A program made the translations under genes and the position numbers. A stretch of DNA of 64,000 nt from contig NZ_AP023439.1 of NCBI RefSeq assembly GCF_014701095.1, positions 7,304,001 to 7,368,000 of the forward strand. The letters run 5' to 3'. This DNA is from Streptomyces tuirus. Its GTDB lineage: Bacteria > Actinomycetota > Actinomycetes > Streptomycetales > Streptomycetaceae. Numbering within the stretch: the stretch's first letter is position 1; each line of letters begins with the position of its first letter. Shown here one piece after another: positions 8,759 to 17,725 of this stretch. The notes under the pieces were generated by a model that was not told the DNA's origin, made no database searches, and saw nothing but the letters and a program-made list of their open reading frames with translations.

Positions 8759-9580
8759 TCAGCCGATGTGGTAGCTGTCGCCGTACACCTTCCAGTCCAG
8801 CGGCGGGTTCAGATCGAGGTTGCGCCGGTTCAGGAAGACGCGCTGGGCCGTGTCGACCCGGCTCGTGTCGCTGTGTGCCTCCTCCTGCTTCATGGCCCAC
8901 ACCCGTGCGTCCAGGAACGCGTGGAGGTACGTCACCTCGTCACCGCCCTGCGCCGGCGGCTTCGCCGTCCGCAGGGCCCGCTTGCGGATGTTGCGGAAGC
9001 TCGTGGGGTCACCGCCGTCGCCGTGCATGACGATCGCGTCGTAGTACGCGAACTGGCCCAGCACCCGCAGCCCGTCCGCCTTGCCCTGCCGGACCGCCGG
9101 GTCGAAGTACACCCGGTCGCGCTCGTCGTCCTGGACCCGGCGGAACTCGGCGTCCCGCGCCGCCCGGCGCCAGTCGCCGGGGAAGCCGGGGTCGAGCCCG
9201 TCGTGCGAGTCGGAGCCGTCGACCTCGCGCAGGGCCGGCAGGTACTTCTGGAGGACGTTGCCGGGCTTGCGGGCGGCGTAGAGCTCGACGAGGTCCAGCA
9301 TGTCGCCGGTGCCGGAGCAGAACCCGATGATGCCCGCCGTGTAGCCGCGGCCGTCGCCGATGTCCTCGATGTACTGGTACTGCGCCTTCCAGTCGAGCGA
9401 GGAGTTCTCCGCGCTCGACACGAGCTGCATGGCGATCTCCTTCTTCGCCGGGTCGTCGAGCCCGGTCGCCCGCGCGGACGCCGTGGCGTGCGACGGCTGG
9501 AGCAGCGGGGTGGTCACGAGAGCCGCGCCGAACAGCGCCAGCACGGTGCGGCGGGTGGCCGGGGCCGAGGGGTGTCTCAC
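8759..9580 (-). CDS. csnA: Secreted chitosanase, glycoside hydrolase family 46
   Basis: A 273-residue endo-chitosanase that hydrolyses beta-1,4 links of chitosan outside the cell. Residues 1-36 form a twin-arginine type signal (TRRTVLALFGAAL, then an AxA-like cleavage site). The mature part is the GH46 fold: the catalytic acid is Glu58 in SSAENSS and the catalytic base Asp76 in IEDIGDGRGYT, 18 residues apart as in the Streptomyces N174 enzyme. Start: GTG at 9580 with GGAGG five or six bases upstream. A perfect 9+9 palindrome about 50 bases upstream probably binds a repressor, so expression is likely inducible by chitosan oligomers. Length and motifs are complete. Confidence 0.95.
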   Translation of the reverse strand: MRHPSAPATRRTVLALFGAALVTTPLLQPSHATASARATGLDDPAKKEIAMQLVSSAENSSLDWKAQYQYIEDIGDGRGYTAGIIGFCSGTGDMLDLVELYAARKPGNVLQKYLPALREVDGSDSHDGLDPGFPGDWRRAARDAEFRRVQDDERDRVYFDPAVRQGKADGLRVLGQFAYYDAIVMHGDGGDPTSFRNIRKRALRTAKPPAQGGDEVTYLHAFLDARVWAMKQEEAHSDTSRVDTAQRVFLNRRNLDLNPPLDWKVYGDSYHIG

Positions 9581-9628
9581 GGTGCCTCCAAGCGGAGTGG
9601 GGGGTTGGAAGAGCGGGCCGTGCAGAAC

Positions 9629-9649
9629 TGATAGGAAGGTTTCCTATCA
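9629..9649 (-). promoter_or_regulatory. Palindromic operator upstream of the chitosanase gene
   Basis: TGATAGGAA and TTCCTATCA form a perfect 9-bp inverted repeat separated by three bases. Chitosanase genes of Streptomyces are known to carry a palindromic operator of this general AGGAAA/TTTCCT type recognised by the ROK-family repressor CsnR; assignment of this site to CsnR is inference. No repressor gene lies next to it. Confidence 0.7.
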
Positions 9650-9749
9650 CTGTGAAGGCGCAAGGGAAACAACCGAGTTGAAAGTTCGTAGGGTCGAACA
9701 AGCCGGTTCGCCCGACGAAAATCGGGGTGATCCCCGGCGGGTGATCGCC

Positions 9750-9755
9750 TAGGGT
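9750..9755 (+). promoter_or_regulatory. Possible -10 element for the aldo/keto reductase
   Basis: TAGGGT, about 57 bases before the GTG start, resembles the actinobacterial TANNNT -10. No convincing -35 is seen, so this is tentative. Confidence 0.3.
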
Positions 9756-9811
9756 CGGCGCAGCCGGCGGCATCGGCCCGTCGGGGGACCACCGTGCCGT
9801 GGAGGTGCAGC

Positions 9812-10777
9812 GTGCGCTATCGCGAACTGGGACGCAGCGGACTGTCGGTGTCGGAGATCGGCTACGGCGCCTGGGGCATCGGCGAGTCCGCCTGGGTCGG
9901 CGCCAGCGAGAGCGAGTCCGTCCGCGCCCTGCACCGGGCCCTGGACCTCGGCGTGAACCTCATCGACACCGCCCGCGGCTACGGGGAGAGCGAACGCATC
10001 GTCGGCCGGGTGGTGCGGGAACGGGCCGGTGACGAGATCCTCGTGGCCACCAAGGTGCCGCCGCTGAACCGGCAGTGGCCCGCCCCGGACGGGGTGGACC
10101 CCGCGCAGGCGTTCCCCGGTGAGCACATCCGCGCCAGCCTGGAGACCAGCCTGCGCGCGAGCGGGCTCGACCACTTCGACGTGGTGCAGTTCCATGTGTG
10201 GAACGACGAATGGGTCGGCCGCGGCGAGTGGCTGGAGACGGTCGAGGAACTGAAGCGCGAGGGCAAGATCCGCCTCTTCGGCGTGTCGGTCAACGACCAC
10301 GAGCCCGCCAACGCCGTCCGTCTGGTGCGCAGCGGCACGGTCGACACCGTCCAGGTCATCTACAACATCTTCGACCAGGCCCCGGCCGAGAACCTGTTCC
10401 CCGCCTGCACGGAACACGGCGTCGGCGTCATCGTGCGCGTCGCCCTGGACGAGGGCGGACTGACCGGACGGATCACGGCCGGCTCGGCCTTCCCCGAGGG
10501 CGACTTCCGCAACCGCTACTTCCGCGACGACCGGCCCGCCCAGGTCGAACGGCGTGTCACGGCGATCTGCGCCGACCTCGGCATCGGCGCGGACGACATG
10601 GCCGAGACGGCGCTGCGCTTCGTCCTGAGCCACCCCGCCGTCTCCACCGTCATCCCCGGGATGCGCAGCGTCCGCAACGTCGAGCGCAACACCGCCCTGA
10701 GCGACGGCCGGCCGCTCACGGACGAGCAGCTCGCCACCCTCGCCGGGCACCGCTGGCAGCGCAACTTCTACGGCTGA
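9812..10777 (+). CDS. Aldo/keto reductase
   Basis: A 321-residue NADPH-dependent oxidoreductase of the AKR (TIM-barrel) superfamily. The N-terminus (YRELGRSGLSVSEIGYGAW) is typical. The catalytic Asp and Tyr lie in LIDTARGYGESERIVGR, the Lys in VATKVPP, and the HFDVVQFH strand supplies the active-site His. The C-terminal part (STVIPGMRSVRNVERN) resembles the NADP-binding VIPG motif. The start is the GTG at 9812 preceded by GGAGG six bases away; an earlier GTG at 9794 has no such site. The natural substrate (sugar or aldehyde) is not predictable. It is divergent from the chitosanase. Confidence 0.93.
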   Translation: MRYRELGRSGLSVSEIGYGAWGIGESAWVGASESESVRALHRALDLGVNLIDTARGYGESERIVGRVVRERAGDEILVATKVPPLNRQWPAPDGVDPAQAFPGEHIRASLETSLRASGLDHFDVVQFHVWNDEWVGRGEWLETVEELKREGKIRLFGVSVNDHEPANAVRLVRSGTVDTVQVIYNIFDQAPAENLFPACTEHGVGVIVRVALDEGGLTGRITAGSAFPEGDFRNRYFRDDRPAQVERRVTAICADLGIGADDMAETALRFVLSHPAVSTVIPGMRSVRNVERNTALSDGRPLTDEQLATLAGHRWQRNFYG

Positions 10778-10873
10778 GCCACCCGACGGGAACCAAGCGC
10801 CCCTGTCACACGTCAACTCATTGCCCACCAAGGGCCGAACGGTCGGACCGACCAGCCGGAGAGGGGAATCGCC

Positions 10874-11056
10874 GTGGACGAGGCGACGTCGCAGCAGGGG
10901 AGCGAGGCGGAGGGCGCCGCCCGCCGGGCCCGCTTCGGGACACTTCCGGAGCCGGTGCGCGTGGAGGACATGGTCGAGGAGCGGGCGGCCAGTGTGCCCG
11001 ACCCGGCGCGCACCGCCTACAACCAGGACGAATGGCTCGTGCGCTACTGCCTGTGA
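10874..11056 (+). CDS. Small hypothetical protein, 60 residues
   Basis: A short acidic protein beginning MDEATSQQGSEAEGA and ending TAYNQDEWLVRYCL. It has a GTG start with GAGGGG seven bases upstream and good codon bias. No domain is recognised; the hydrophilic N-terminus looks disordered, and the conserved-looking end (YNQDEWLVRY) suggests a small binding peptide. Its last 13 bases overlap the last bases of the convergent ankyrin gene. Similar short proteins occur in Streptomyces genomes as far as I recall, with no known role. Confidence 0.7.
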   Translation: MDEATSQQGSEAEGAARRARFGTLPEPVRVEDMVEERAASVPDPARTAYNQDEWLVRYCL

Positions 11057-11796
11057 GGGGCCTCGCCGGAGGTCTGTTCCTCCGTGTCCAGGTCGCGCAG
11101 CCACCGCACGACGTCGTCGGCGTCCTGGGCGCGGGCGATGTCGAGCGGTGTCATGCCGTCGTAGCCGCGCCAGTGGCGGTCGGCGCCGTGGTCGTGGAGG
11201 TACTGCGCGGTGGGCAGGTGCCCGCCGTGGCAGGCGCCCCAGAAGGCGCTGGTGATCTCCTGCGGTGACGGCGGCTCGTCCGCCTCGACGAAAGCCCGGA
11301 CCCGGTCGAGCAGGCCGAGCGTGGCGGCGTCCTGGAGAGTGACGCGGGCGCCGTGCTCGATGAGCCGGTGCGCGGCGCGCCACTGGCCGAATCCCCGGGC
11401 GTCGGCGAGCGGGCTGCCACCGCCGATCACCGCCCCGGGCGCGTCGATGTCGGCCCCGGCCGCGATGAGCGCGTCCAGCACGGGTACGTCGTTGTTGCTG
11501 GCGGCCCAGTGCAGCGGCGTCTCCGCGTGCGCACCGTCGAAGCGGGCCCGCGGGTCGGCCCCGGCGGCAACCAGAGCCGCGACGACCTCCGCACCCCTCG
11601 GGAAGTGACCGGGCCAGTCGGCCGCGATGTGCAGCAGCGTGCGCGTGCCCTTGCCGTCCTCGCCCTGCTCGGTGACGCGCGCGGTGGCCAGACCGGGATG
11701 GTCGGCGAGCAGCCGCCCCAGCCCGGGCAGGTCCCCGGTCCGGATCGCCTCCGTGACGGTGACGGCCAGCGGGTCCTGCGATCTCAGCGTCAGCAA
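11044..11796 (-). CDS. Ankyrin repeat protein
   Basis: A protein of about 250 residues made of ankyrin repeats. Repeat consensus lines are visible in RTLLHIAADWPGHFPRGAEVVAALVAAGAD, in AETPLHWAASNNDVPVLDALIAAGAD, and near the end in GYDGMTPLDIARAQDADDVV. Ankyrin repeats mediate protein-protein contacts, so a binding or scaffolding role in the cytoplasm is likely. The start is taken as the TTG at 11796 because GGGAGG stands five bases upstream; the frame continues upstream without a supported start. The 3' end overlaps the convergent 60-residue gene by 13 bases. Partner proteins are unknown. Confidence 0.85.
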   Translation of the reverse strand: MLTLRSQDPLAVTVTEAIRTGDLPGLGRLLADHPGLATARVTEQGEDGKGTRTLLHIAADWPGHFPRGAEVVAALVAAGADPRARFDGAHAETPLHWAASNNDVPVLDALIAAGADIDAPGAVIGGGSPLADARGFGQWRAAHRLIEHGARVTLQDAATLGLLDRVRAFVEADEPPSPQEITSAFWGACHGGHLPTAQYLHDHGADRHWRGYDGMTPLDIARAQDADDVVRWLRDLDTEEQTSGEAPHRQ

Positions 11797-12007
11797 GGCG
11801 GCCTCCCGATGCCCTCCAGGGCTCCCGATTCTGCCAGCCGGTGCCCGCGTGCACGGCCGTCCGCACGAAACGGCCGCACCGCCGCCCCTGGGCAGTCCGG
11901 TGCCCACGCCCCGGGCCTGCACATTCAGCAACAAACCGGGCACCCGTAGGGGGACATGCCCGTACGCTCCGCCAGGCGTAGCGTCCGGGTAGGAGCGGGA
12001 GGACACC

Positions 12008-14143
12008 ATGCCCGGCAGCACGGCATACCCCCACGGCGCCGGATCGCTGGACGACGCCCTGGGGGTGGCGCTGGCCGGCACCGTGCGCGCTACCGGCGCC
12101 TCCATCGGCGGCCTCTACCTCCTCGAGGAGGCGGAGCCGGTGCTGCGCCTGGTGGCCCTGTGCGGTCTGCCGCTGGCCTTCTCCGCTCCCTGGCAGCGGC
12201 TGCCCCTCACCGCGCCGGTCCCGGTCGCCGACGCGATCCACGACGACACCCTGGTCAGCGTCGCCGGCCAGGAGGAGATGGCCCGCCGCTACCCCCGCGC
12301 CGCCGCCGTCCTGCCCTACCCCTTCGCCCTGGCCGCCGTCCCGCTGACCGGCGTACGGCGCTCCTGGGGCGGCCTCGTGCTGATGTGGCCCGCCGGCCGG
12401 CCGCGCCGGATCTCGCCCCGCGAACGCGGCCACATCACCTCCAGCGCCCACCGCATGGCCCGCCTCCTGGACGACGCCCCCCGGCCACCGGCCCTGCCCG
12501 ACCAGCCGCGCGCCGTGCCCGTGGACGCCACCCGCCACCCCGCACAGACCGGTCTGGCCGCCGCCGACTACCTCGAACGCCTCCCCGAGGGCGCCGCGGC
12601 CCTCGACCTGGAAGGCCGCATCACCTTCGTCACCGCCACCGCGGCCCGCCTGCTCGGCCGCGACGCCGACCGGCTCCTCGGCACCCGGCCCTGGCAGTCC
12701 CTGCCCTGGCTCGACGACCCCGTCTACGAGGACCACTACCGCACGGCCCTCGTCAGCCGCGCCCCCGTCTCCTTCACCGCGCTCCGCCCGCCCGACCAGC
12801 CGCTGACCTTCCAGCTCTACCCCGACACCAGCGGCATCAGCGTCCGCGTCCTGCCGAGCGCGGAGCGGACCGAGGCCCCGCCGCAGCCCGCCGGTGCACG
12901 GCCGCCCGTCGTCGCACCCACGGGGCGCCTCTACCAGCTCGTACACCTGGCCGCCGCGCTCACCGAGTCCGTGACCGTGCGCGACCTCGTCGCACTGATC
13001 GCCCACCAGATCCTGCCCGCCTTCGGCGCCCAGGGCCTCGTGCTGTCCGGAGTCGACGCCGGACGGCTGAAGATCACCGGCTACCACGGCTACCCGGCCG
13101 ACGTCATGGAGCGGCTCGACGCCCTGTCCCTGGACACCGACCTCACCCCCGCAGGCCAGGTCCTCGCCAGCGGCACCCCCGCCTTCTTCGGCCACCCCGC
13201 CGAACTCGCCGCCAGCTACCCGGACGCACCCCAGATCAGCGGCAAGCAGGCCTGGGCGTTCCTCCCTCTGATCATCTCCGGCCGCCCGGTCGGCTGCTGC
13301 ATCCTGTCCTACGTCCGGCCGCACACCTTCACCGCCGACGAACGCGCCGTGCTCACCTCACTGTCCGGCCTGATCGCCCAGGCACTCGACCGCGCCCGGC
13401 TCTACGACACCAAACACCGGCTGGTGCACGAACTGCAGCGCGCCCTGCTGCCCCGCGCCCTGCCGCGGCTGCCCGGTCTCGACGTCGCCGCCCGCTATCT
13501 GCCCGCCGGTCACGGCACCGAGGTCGGCGGGGACTTCTTCGACGTCCTGCGTCTCGACGACACGACCGCGGCCGCCGTCATCGGCGACGTGGAAGGCCAC
13601 AGCGTCGCCGCCGCCGCCCTCATGGGGCAGGTCCGCACCGCCATCCACGCCCACGCCACCGCCGGCGCCGCCCCCGGCCAGGTCCTCGCCCGCACCAACC
13701 GGCTCCTGTCCGACCTCGACACCGAACTGCTCGTCTCCTGCCTCTACGCCCACCTCGACCTGGGCCGGGGGCAGGCGTCCTTCGCCAGCGCGGGACACGT
13801 ACCGCCGCTGCTGCGCCACGCCGGGCGCCCCGCCGCCGTCCTGGACGTCGAACCCGGCCCCCTGCTGGGCATCGACACCGGCGACGACTACCCGGTCACC
13901 ACCGTGCCCCTGCTTCCCGGCACGACCCTCGCCCTCTACACCGACGGCCTCGTCGAACTCCCCGGCAGTGATGTCACCCGCACCACGGCCGATCTCGCCG
14001 GGCACCTGGACACCGCCGACGGATACGACCTGGAACGGCTCATCGACCGGCTCGTCCGCCACACCACACCCACCGGACGGCACACCGACGACATCGCGGT
14101 GCTCCTCCTGCGCGCCTCCCGCCTGCGCGGCGAACCGGCGTGA
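12008..14143 (+). CDS. GAF-PAS-GAF-PP2C (SpoIIE-type) phosphatase
   Basis: A 711-residue soluble sensor phosphatase. A GAF-like domain (about 10-160) is followed by a PAS domain (about 185-285), a second GAF (about 315-480) and a PP2C/SpoIIE catalytic domain (about 495-705). Metal-binding acidic residues are seen in GGDFFDVLRL and IGDVEGHSVAAAALMGQ, and in the TDGLVELPG block near the end. Such enzymes dephosphorylate anti-sigma-factor antagonists and so free sigma factors in response to a ligand. Start: ATG with GGGAGG six bases upstream. It is paralogous to the minus-strand phosphatase at 15.0-17.6 kb: the PAS and GAF segments align block for block. Confidence 0.9.
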   Translation: MPGSTAYPHGAGSLDDALGVALAGTVRATGASIGGLYLLEEAEPVLRLVALCGLPLAFSAPWQRLPLTAPVPVADAIHDDTLVSVAGQEEMARRYPRAAAVLPYPFALAAVPLTGVRRSWGGLVLMWPAGRPRRISPRERGHITSSAHRMARLLDDAPRPPALPDQPRAVPVDATRHPAQTGLAAADYLERLPEGAAALDLEGRITFVTATAARLLGRDADRLLGTRPWQSLPWLDDPVYEDHYRTALVSRAPVSFTALRPPDQPLTFQLYPDTSGISVRVLPSAERTEAPPQPAGARPPVVAPTGRLYQLVHLAAALTESVTVRDLVALIAHQILPAFGAQGLVLSGVDAGRLKITGYHGYPADVMERLDALSLDTDLTPAGQVLASGTPAFFGHPAELAASYPDAPQISGKQAWAFLPLIISGRPVGCCILSYVRPHTFTADERAVLTSLSGLIAQALDRARLYDTKHRLVHELQRALLPRALPRLPGLDVAARYLPAGHGTEVGGDFFDVLRLDDTTAAAVIGDVEGHSVAAAALMGQVRTAIHAHATAGAAPGQVLARTNRLLSDLDTELLVSCLYAHLDLGRGQASFASAGHVPPLLRHAGRPAAVLDVEPGPLLGIDTGDDYPVTTVPLLPGTTLALYTDGLVELPGSDVTRTTADLAGHLDTADGYDLERLIDRLVRHTTPTGRHTDDIAVLLLRASRLRGEPA

Positions 14144-14189
14144 GGCGAAGCGGCGTGCGGCCGAAGCAGCGTGAGGCCGAAGCGGGCCC

Positions 14190-14900
14190 TCAGACCTGTT
14201 CGGGCTGGTCGGGCTGGTCGGCGCGGACCCGCTGGGCCACGTCGCGCAGCTTGAGGTTGTGGTCCTGGGAGACGCGCCGCAGCACGCCGAACGCCTCGTC
14301 CTCGCTCATCCCATGGCGTTCCATCAGGATCCCCATGGCCTCACCGATGGCGTGCCGGGTGTCCAGGGCGCTTTCGAGCTGGTCGACGGTACGGGCGGTC
14401 GCCAGCGCGACGGCCGCGTGCGAGGCCAGCAGCCACCCCGCGGCCTCGATGTCCTCGCCGAACGCCCCCGGGGTCCGCGAGTAGAGGTTCAGCGCGCCGA
14501 AGTCCTCCTCGTCGGTGTAGAGCAGAACGCCGGTCATGCTGCCGATGCCGAGCTCGCGGGCCGCCCGGCTGTACCGCGGCCAGGACGGCTGCGACCGGGT
14601 CATGTCGGCGATCCGGAACAACCGCTCCCCGTCCACGCGACGGGCGGCGTCGAAGCACGGCCCCTCGCCGAACTCGCCCTGCAGCCGGTCCGACTCGACG
14701 ACGATGTCACCGCACACGGAAAGGGTCACGGCCCGGCCCTTCGAGACCGTCAGGATCCCGGCGGCGTCGCAGCCCTCGATCACCTTCACCGCCGACGACG
14801 AGATCGCGTCCAGCGTCGCCTGCACCGAATCCTGCGCGACCAGGTCCCGGGCGAGCTGCGCCATCTGCTCGGCGTACCGCCGCCACTCCACCGCCACCAC
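14190..14900 (-). CDS. GAF and ANTAR domain transcription antitermination regulator
   Basis: A 236-residue cytoplasmic protein. The GAF sensor spans about residues 20-160 (QGEFGEGPCFDAAR, SMTGVLLYTDEEDFGALNLYS). The ANTAR RNA-binding domain is at the C-terminus (about 165-225), with the characteristic HAIGEAMGILMERHGMSEDE helix pair. ANTAR proteins bind paired hairpins in leader RNA and prevent termination. The start is a GTG at 14900; the ribosome site is weak (GAGG) and an internal GTG is possible. It follows the larger phosphatase gene on the same strand after about 105 bases, so the two could share a transcript. The target RNA is unknown. Confidence 0.9.
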   Translation of the reverse strand: MVAVEWRRYAEQMAQLARDLVAQDSVQATLDAISSSAVKVIEGCDAAGILTVSKGRAVTLSVCGDIVVESDRLQGEFGEGPCFDAARRVDGERLFRIADMTRSQPSWPRYSRAARELGIGSMTGVLLYTDEEDFGALNLYSRTPGAFGEDIEAAGWLLASHAAVALATARTVDQLESALDTRHAIGEAMGILMERHGMSEDEAFGVLRRVSQDHNLKLRDVAQRVRADQPDQPEQV

Positions 14901-15005
14901 CGCCTCGTTCGCCGGTCCCGCCCACCGTACTCCGCGCCGTTTCGTACGTCCCTTCGCCGACTCGCCCGGGCGTCCGGGCAGCGTGCCCGGTGCCGAGCGC
15001 CGCCA

Positions 15006-17576
15006 TCAGCGGTACGCCGTCAGCAGCAGCGCCACGTCGTCCGGCCGCTCCCGGGCCTGGAGGGCCGTCCCCACCAGCCGGTCGGCGAGATGCTCCACCG
15101 AGTCCGCCGGAGTCTCGGACAGCGTGCGCCGGACCGCCTCGATGCCCGTCTCGATGTCACTGCCCGGCCGTTCCACCAACCCGTCGGTGTACAGGGCGAG
15201 AACGCTGCCGGGGGCCAGGGTGAGCTCCGTGACGGGGTACACCGAGTCGGGCTGCACGCCCAGCATGACGCCGCCCGCGAGGTCGAGCGTCTCGGCCCGT
15301 CCGTCGGGGTGGCGCAGCAGCGGCGGGGGATGGCCGGCCCGCACCGCGAGGGCCCGTCCGGTGGCCGGGTCGAGCTCGATGTAGCAGCAGGTGGCGAAGA
15401 CGTCCGACTCCAGCTCGGCCAGCAGCCGGTTGGTGTGCGTGATGACCTCCTGCGGTGGCCGCTCGCTCGCGGCGAAGGCGTGCACCGCGCTGCGCAACTG
15501 CCCCATCACGGCGGCGGCGCCGACACTGTGCCCCTCGACGTCCCCGATGACCAGGGCCACGCCCCTGCCGGTGGTGATCACGTCGTACCAGTCGCCGCCG
15601 ATCGCCATGCCCTGTGTACCGGGCAGATAGCGGCCGGTCGTGCGCAGGCCCTCGACGGCGGGCAGCCGGTGCGGCAGCAGCCCCTCCTGGAGGCCGCGGG
15701 CGACGGCGGACTCCGCGTCGTAGAGCCGGGCCCGCTCCAGGGCCTGGGCGACCAGGCCGCTCAGCGCGGTGAGGGCGGACCGCTCGTCGGGGGTGAACCG
15801 GTGCGGGGCGTCCCAGCCGAGGATGCAGGAGCCGACGGGGTGGCCGGAGGCGATCAGCGGCAGGAACGCCCAGGCCTGCATGCGGTCCAGGGTGATGCCC
15901 GGATAGGCGGCGGAGAGGTCCTCGGGAGACTCGAAGAACAGGGGGAGCCGGGTGGTCAGCGCGTGGACGCCGGGCAGCTGCGTGTCGAGGGTGACGCCCT
16001 CGAACGGGGCGAGGAAGTCCTCCGGGTAGCCCGACTCCCACAGCAGGTACATCCGGCCGTCGCGGACGGTGTACAGGGCGAGTTCCCGGGCGCCGAAGGC
16101 GGGCAGCAACTGCTCGGACACGGCCCGGCAGACGTCCCGCACGGTGACCGCCTCGGTGAGCACGCTCGCCATCTGCACCACGTGGTACAGCGCTCCGGCC
16201 CGCGCCGCGGCCACCGGCCCGGGCGGTGGCGCGCCGGCCGTGAGGGCGGGACCGGTGGCGGTACCGGTCTGCGGCTCCTGCTCGGCGCCGGTGGGCGGCG
16301 GGCCGGTCGGGAAGACCCGGCCGGTCAGCCCGTGCACGTCCGGGTACAGCACGAAGCTCAGCCAGTTCCCGTCGGGACGCCGCACGAGGAAGGACACCTG
16401 CTCCTGCGAGAGCATCGCCGCCCGGTAGCGGTCCTCGTAGGCGGGATCCCGGAGCCAGGTGACCACCTCCCAGGGGTAGCGGCCGAAGAGGTCTTCGCGG
16501 CCGGAGCCCAGCAGCTCCTCGCAGCGGCGGTTGGCGAACGTCAGGCGGCCGTCCTGGTCCAGCGAGAAGAGCCCGTCGGGCAGCCGCTCGGCCGCTTCGG
16601 CCGCGGTGATCCCGCCGCCCGCGTCGACGAGGGCGCCCACCAGGATCCGCGCGGAGCCGGTGCCGCCGTGCACGAGGTGGCCCCACAGCTCGACCGGCCG
16701 GTACCCGGTCTGCCCCTCGCCCCGGGACTCGTCCCGCACCCGGAAGTGGCGCGACCTGACCCGGCCGTCGGCCAGGGCGTCGTACCGGCTCTCGCGCAGT
16801 TCGTGCAGGTCGTCGGGGTGGACCCGGGCCTCCACGTCCTCGATGCCACCGCCGTAGTCCGCCCGGTCGATCCCCAGCAGTTCGAGGGCCTCGTCGTCGG
16901 CGGTGCAGCGGTCGCTGTCCAGGTCCCAGTCGATCAGCCCGACCCGGACCGGGCGGGCGGCGGAGGTGGGCAGCCGGACGCTGATCGGCTCGTCGTCGTA
17001 CTCGATGGGACAGGGGGCGGCATCCGGGCCCGGCCGGCTCGCGGCGAGGTGGTCGAGGCGCTCCTCCATCGCCCGTTCCGCGGGGCGCAGCGCGAGAGTG
17101 ACCGCCTCCGCCTCCATCGGTGGCCGGGTCGCCGAGCGCAGGACGACCAGGACACCCACGGCCTCGCCGCCGGCCCGGATGGGCTGGTAGGCGGAGCCGA
17201 AGGAGTAGGGCAGGCCGGCGGTGAAGTGCGGGAAGCGCACCATGGTGGCCCGCTCGTCCGGGAGCCACAGCGTCTCGTCGCGCCGGTAGGCCTCCGCCAT
17301 CGGCAGGGCACCGCCCACCGGCACCCGCCACCAGCTCTTGAGCAGCGAGCGGGGCACGCCGGCGACCATCGCGAGCACGAGCGAGCGCCGGTCGCGTGAG
17401 CGCAGATAGACCAGACCGCCGTAGCCGTCGAGGTCCCGTACGGCCTCCACCAGCGGGTCCGTGAGGGCGTCCTCGATCCGTCTCGTGTCCCCGCCGGGGA
17501 CCCGGCCGTCAGCCCCGTCCCGGCTCCGGCCGGCGGCCGACTGCGGCCCGTCCGGTACGGCGGCTGCCTCATCCAT
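15006..17576 (-). CDS. PAS/GAF sensor PP2C (SpoIIE-type) phosphatase, 856 residues
   Basis: A large multi-domain phosphatase. An N-terminal GAF-like region carries the GLPYSFGSAYQPIRAGG ligand-site pattern; two PAS segments follow (IDWDLDSDRCTADDEAL and LPDGLFSLDQDGRLTFAN), then a GAF (LLPAFGARELALYTV onward) and the PP2C domain with IGGDWYDVITT, VIGDVEGHSVGAAAVMGQ and LYTDGLVERPG. Acidic metal ligands are intact, so it should be active. Two starts are credible: ATG 17576 (GGGAGG, seven bases) is used, while ATG 17609 (GGGGAG, six bases) would add 11 residues. It is a paralogue of the phosphatase at 12.0 kb and lies just upstream of the ANTAR gene. Confidence 0.9.
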   Translation of the reverse strand: MDEAAAVPDGPQSAAGRSRDGADGRVPGGDTRRIEDALTDPLVEAVRDLDGYGGLVYLRSRDRRSLVLAMVAGVPRSLLKSWWRVPVGGALPMAEAYRRDETLWLPDERATMVRFPHFTAGLPYSFGSAYQPIRAGGEAVGVLVVLRSATRPPMEAEAVTLALRPAERAMEERLDHLAASRPGPDAAPCPIEYDDEPISVRLPTSAARPVRVGLIDWDLDSDRCTADDEALELLGIDRADYGGGIEDVEARVHPDDLHELRESRYDALADGRVRSRHFRVRDESRGEGQTGYRPVELWGHLVHGGTGSARILVGALVDAGGGITAAEAAERLPDGLFSLDQDGRLTFANRRCEELLGSGREDLFGRYPWEVVTWLRDPAYEDRYRAAMLSQEQVSFLVRRPDGNWLSFVLYPDVHGLTGRVFPTGPPPTGAEQEPQTGTATGPALTAGAPPPGPVAAARAGALYHVVQMASVLTEAVTVRDVCRAVSEQLLPAFGARELALYTVRDGRMYLLWESGYPEDFLAPFEGVTLDTQLPGVHALTTRLPLFFESPEDLSAAYPGITLDRMQAWAFLPLIASGHPVGSCILGWDAPHRFTPDERSALTALSGLVAQALERARLYDAESAVARGLQEGLLPHRLPAVEGLRTTGRYLPGTQGMAIGGDWYDVITTGRGVALVIGDVEGHSVGAAAVMGQLRSAVHAFAASERPPQEVITHTNRLLAELESDVFATCCYIELDPATGRALAVRAGHPPPLLRHPDGRAETLDLAGGVMLGVQPDSVYPVTELTLAPGSVLALYTDGLVERPGSDIETGIEAVRRTLSETPADSVEHLADRLVGTALQARERPDDVALLLTAYR

Positions 17577-17725
17577 GTCGCGTCCTCCCGGTACGGACGC
17601 ACCGGACATCAATCGCTCCCCACCAGGATGTGCCATGGTCGTCCGTCCGTCGCGGCAAGCGCAACCTTTCGGTCCGCCCGGCCGTCTCACCCGATACCAG
17701 CGGAATGCAAGCCTCGGGGGCGGTA

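Noticed and set aside
9749..13324. A minus-strand frame open for nearly 1200 codons
   Set aside because: It crosses several well-supported genes on both strands (aldo/keto reductase, ankyrin, phosphatase) and consists of Gly/Arg/Ala-rich low-complexity sequence; a by-product of high GC.
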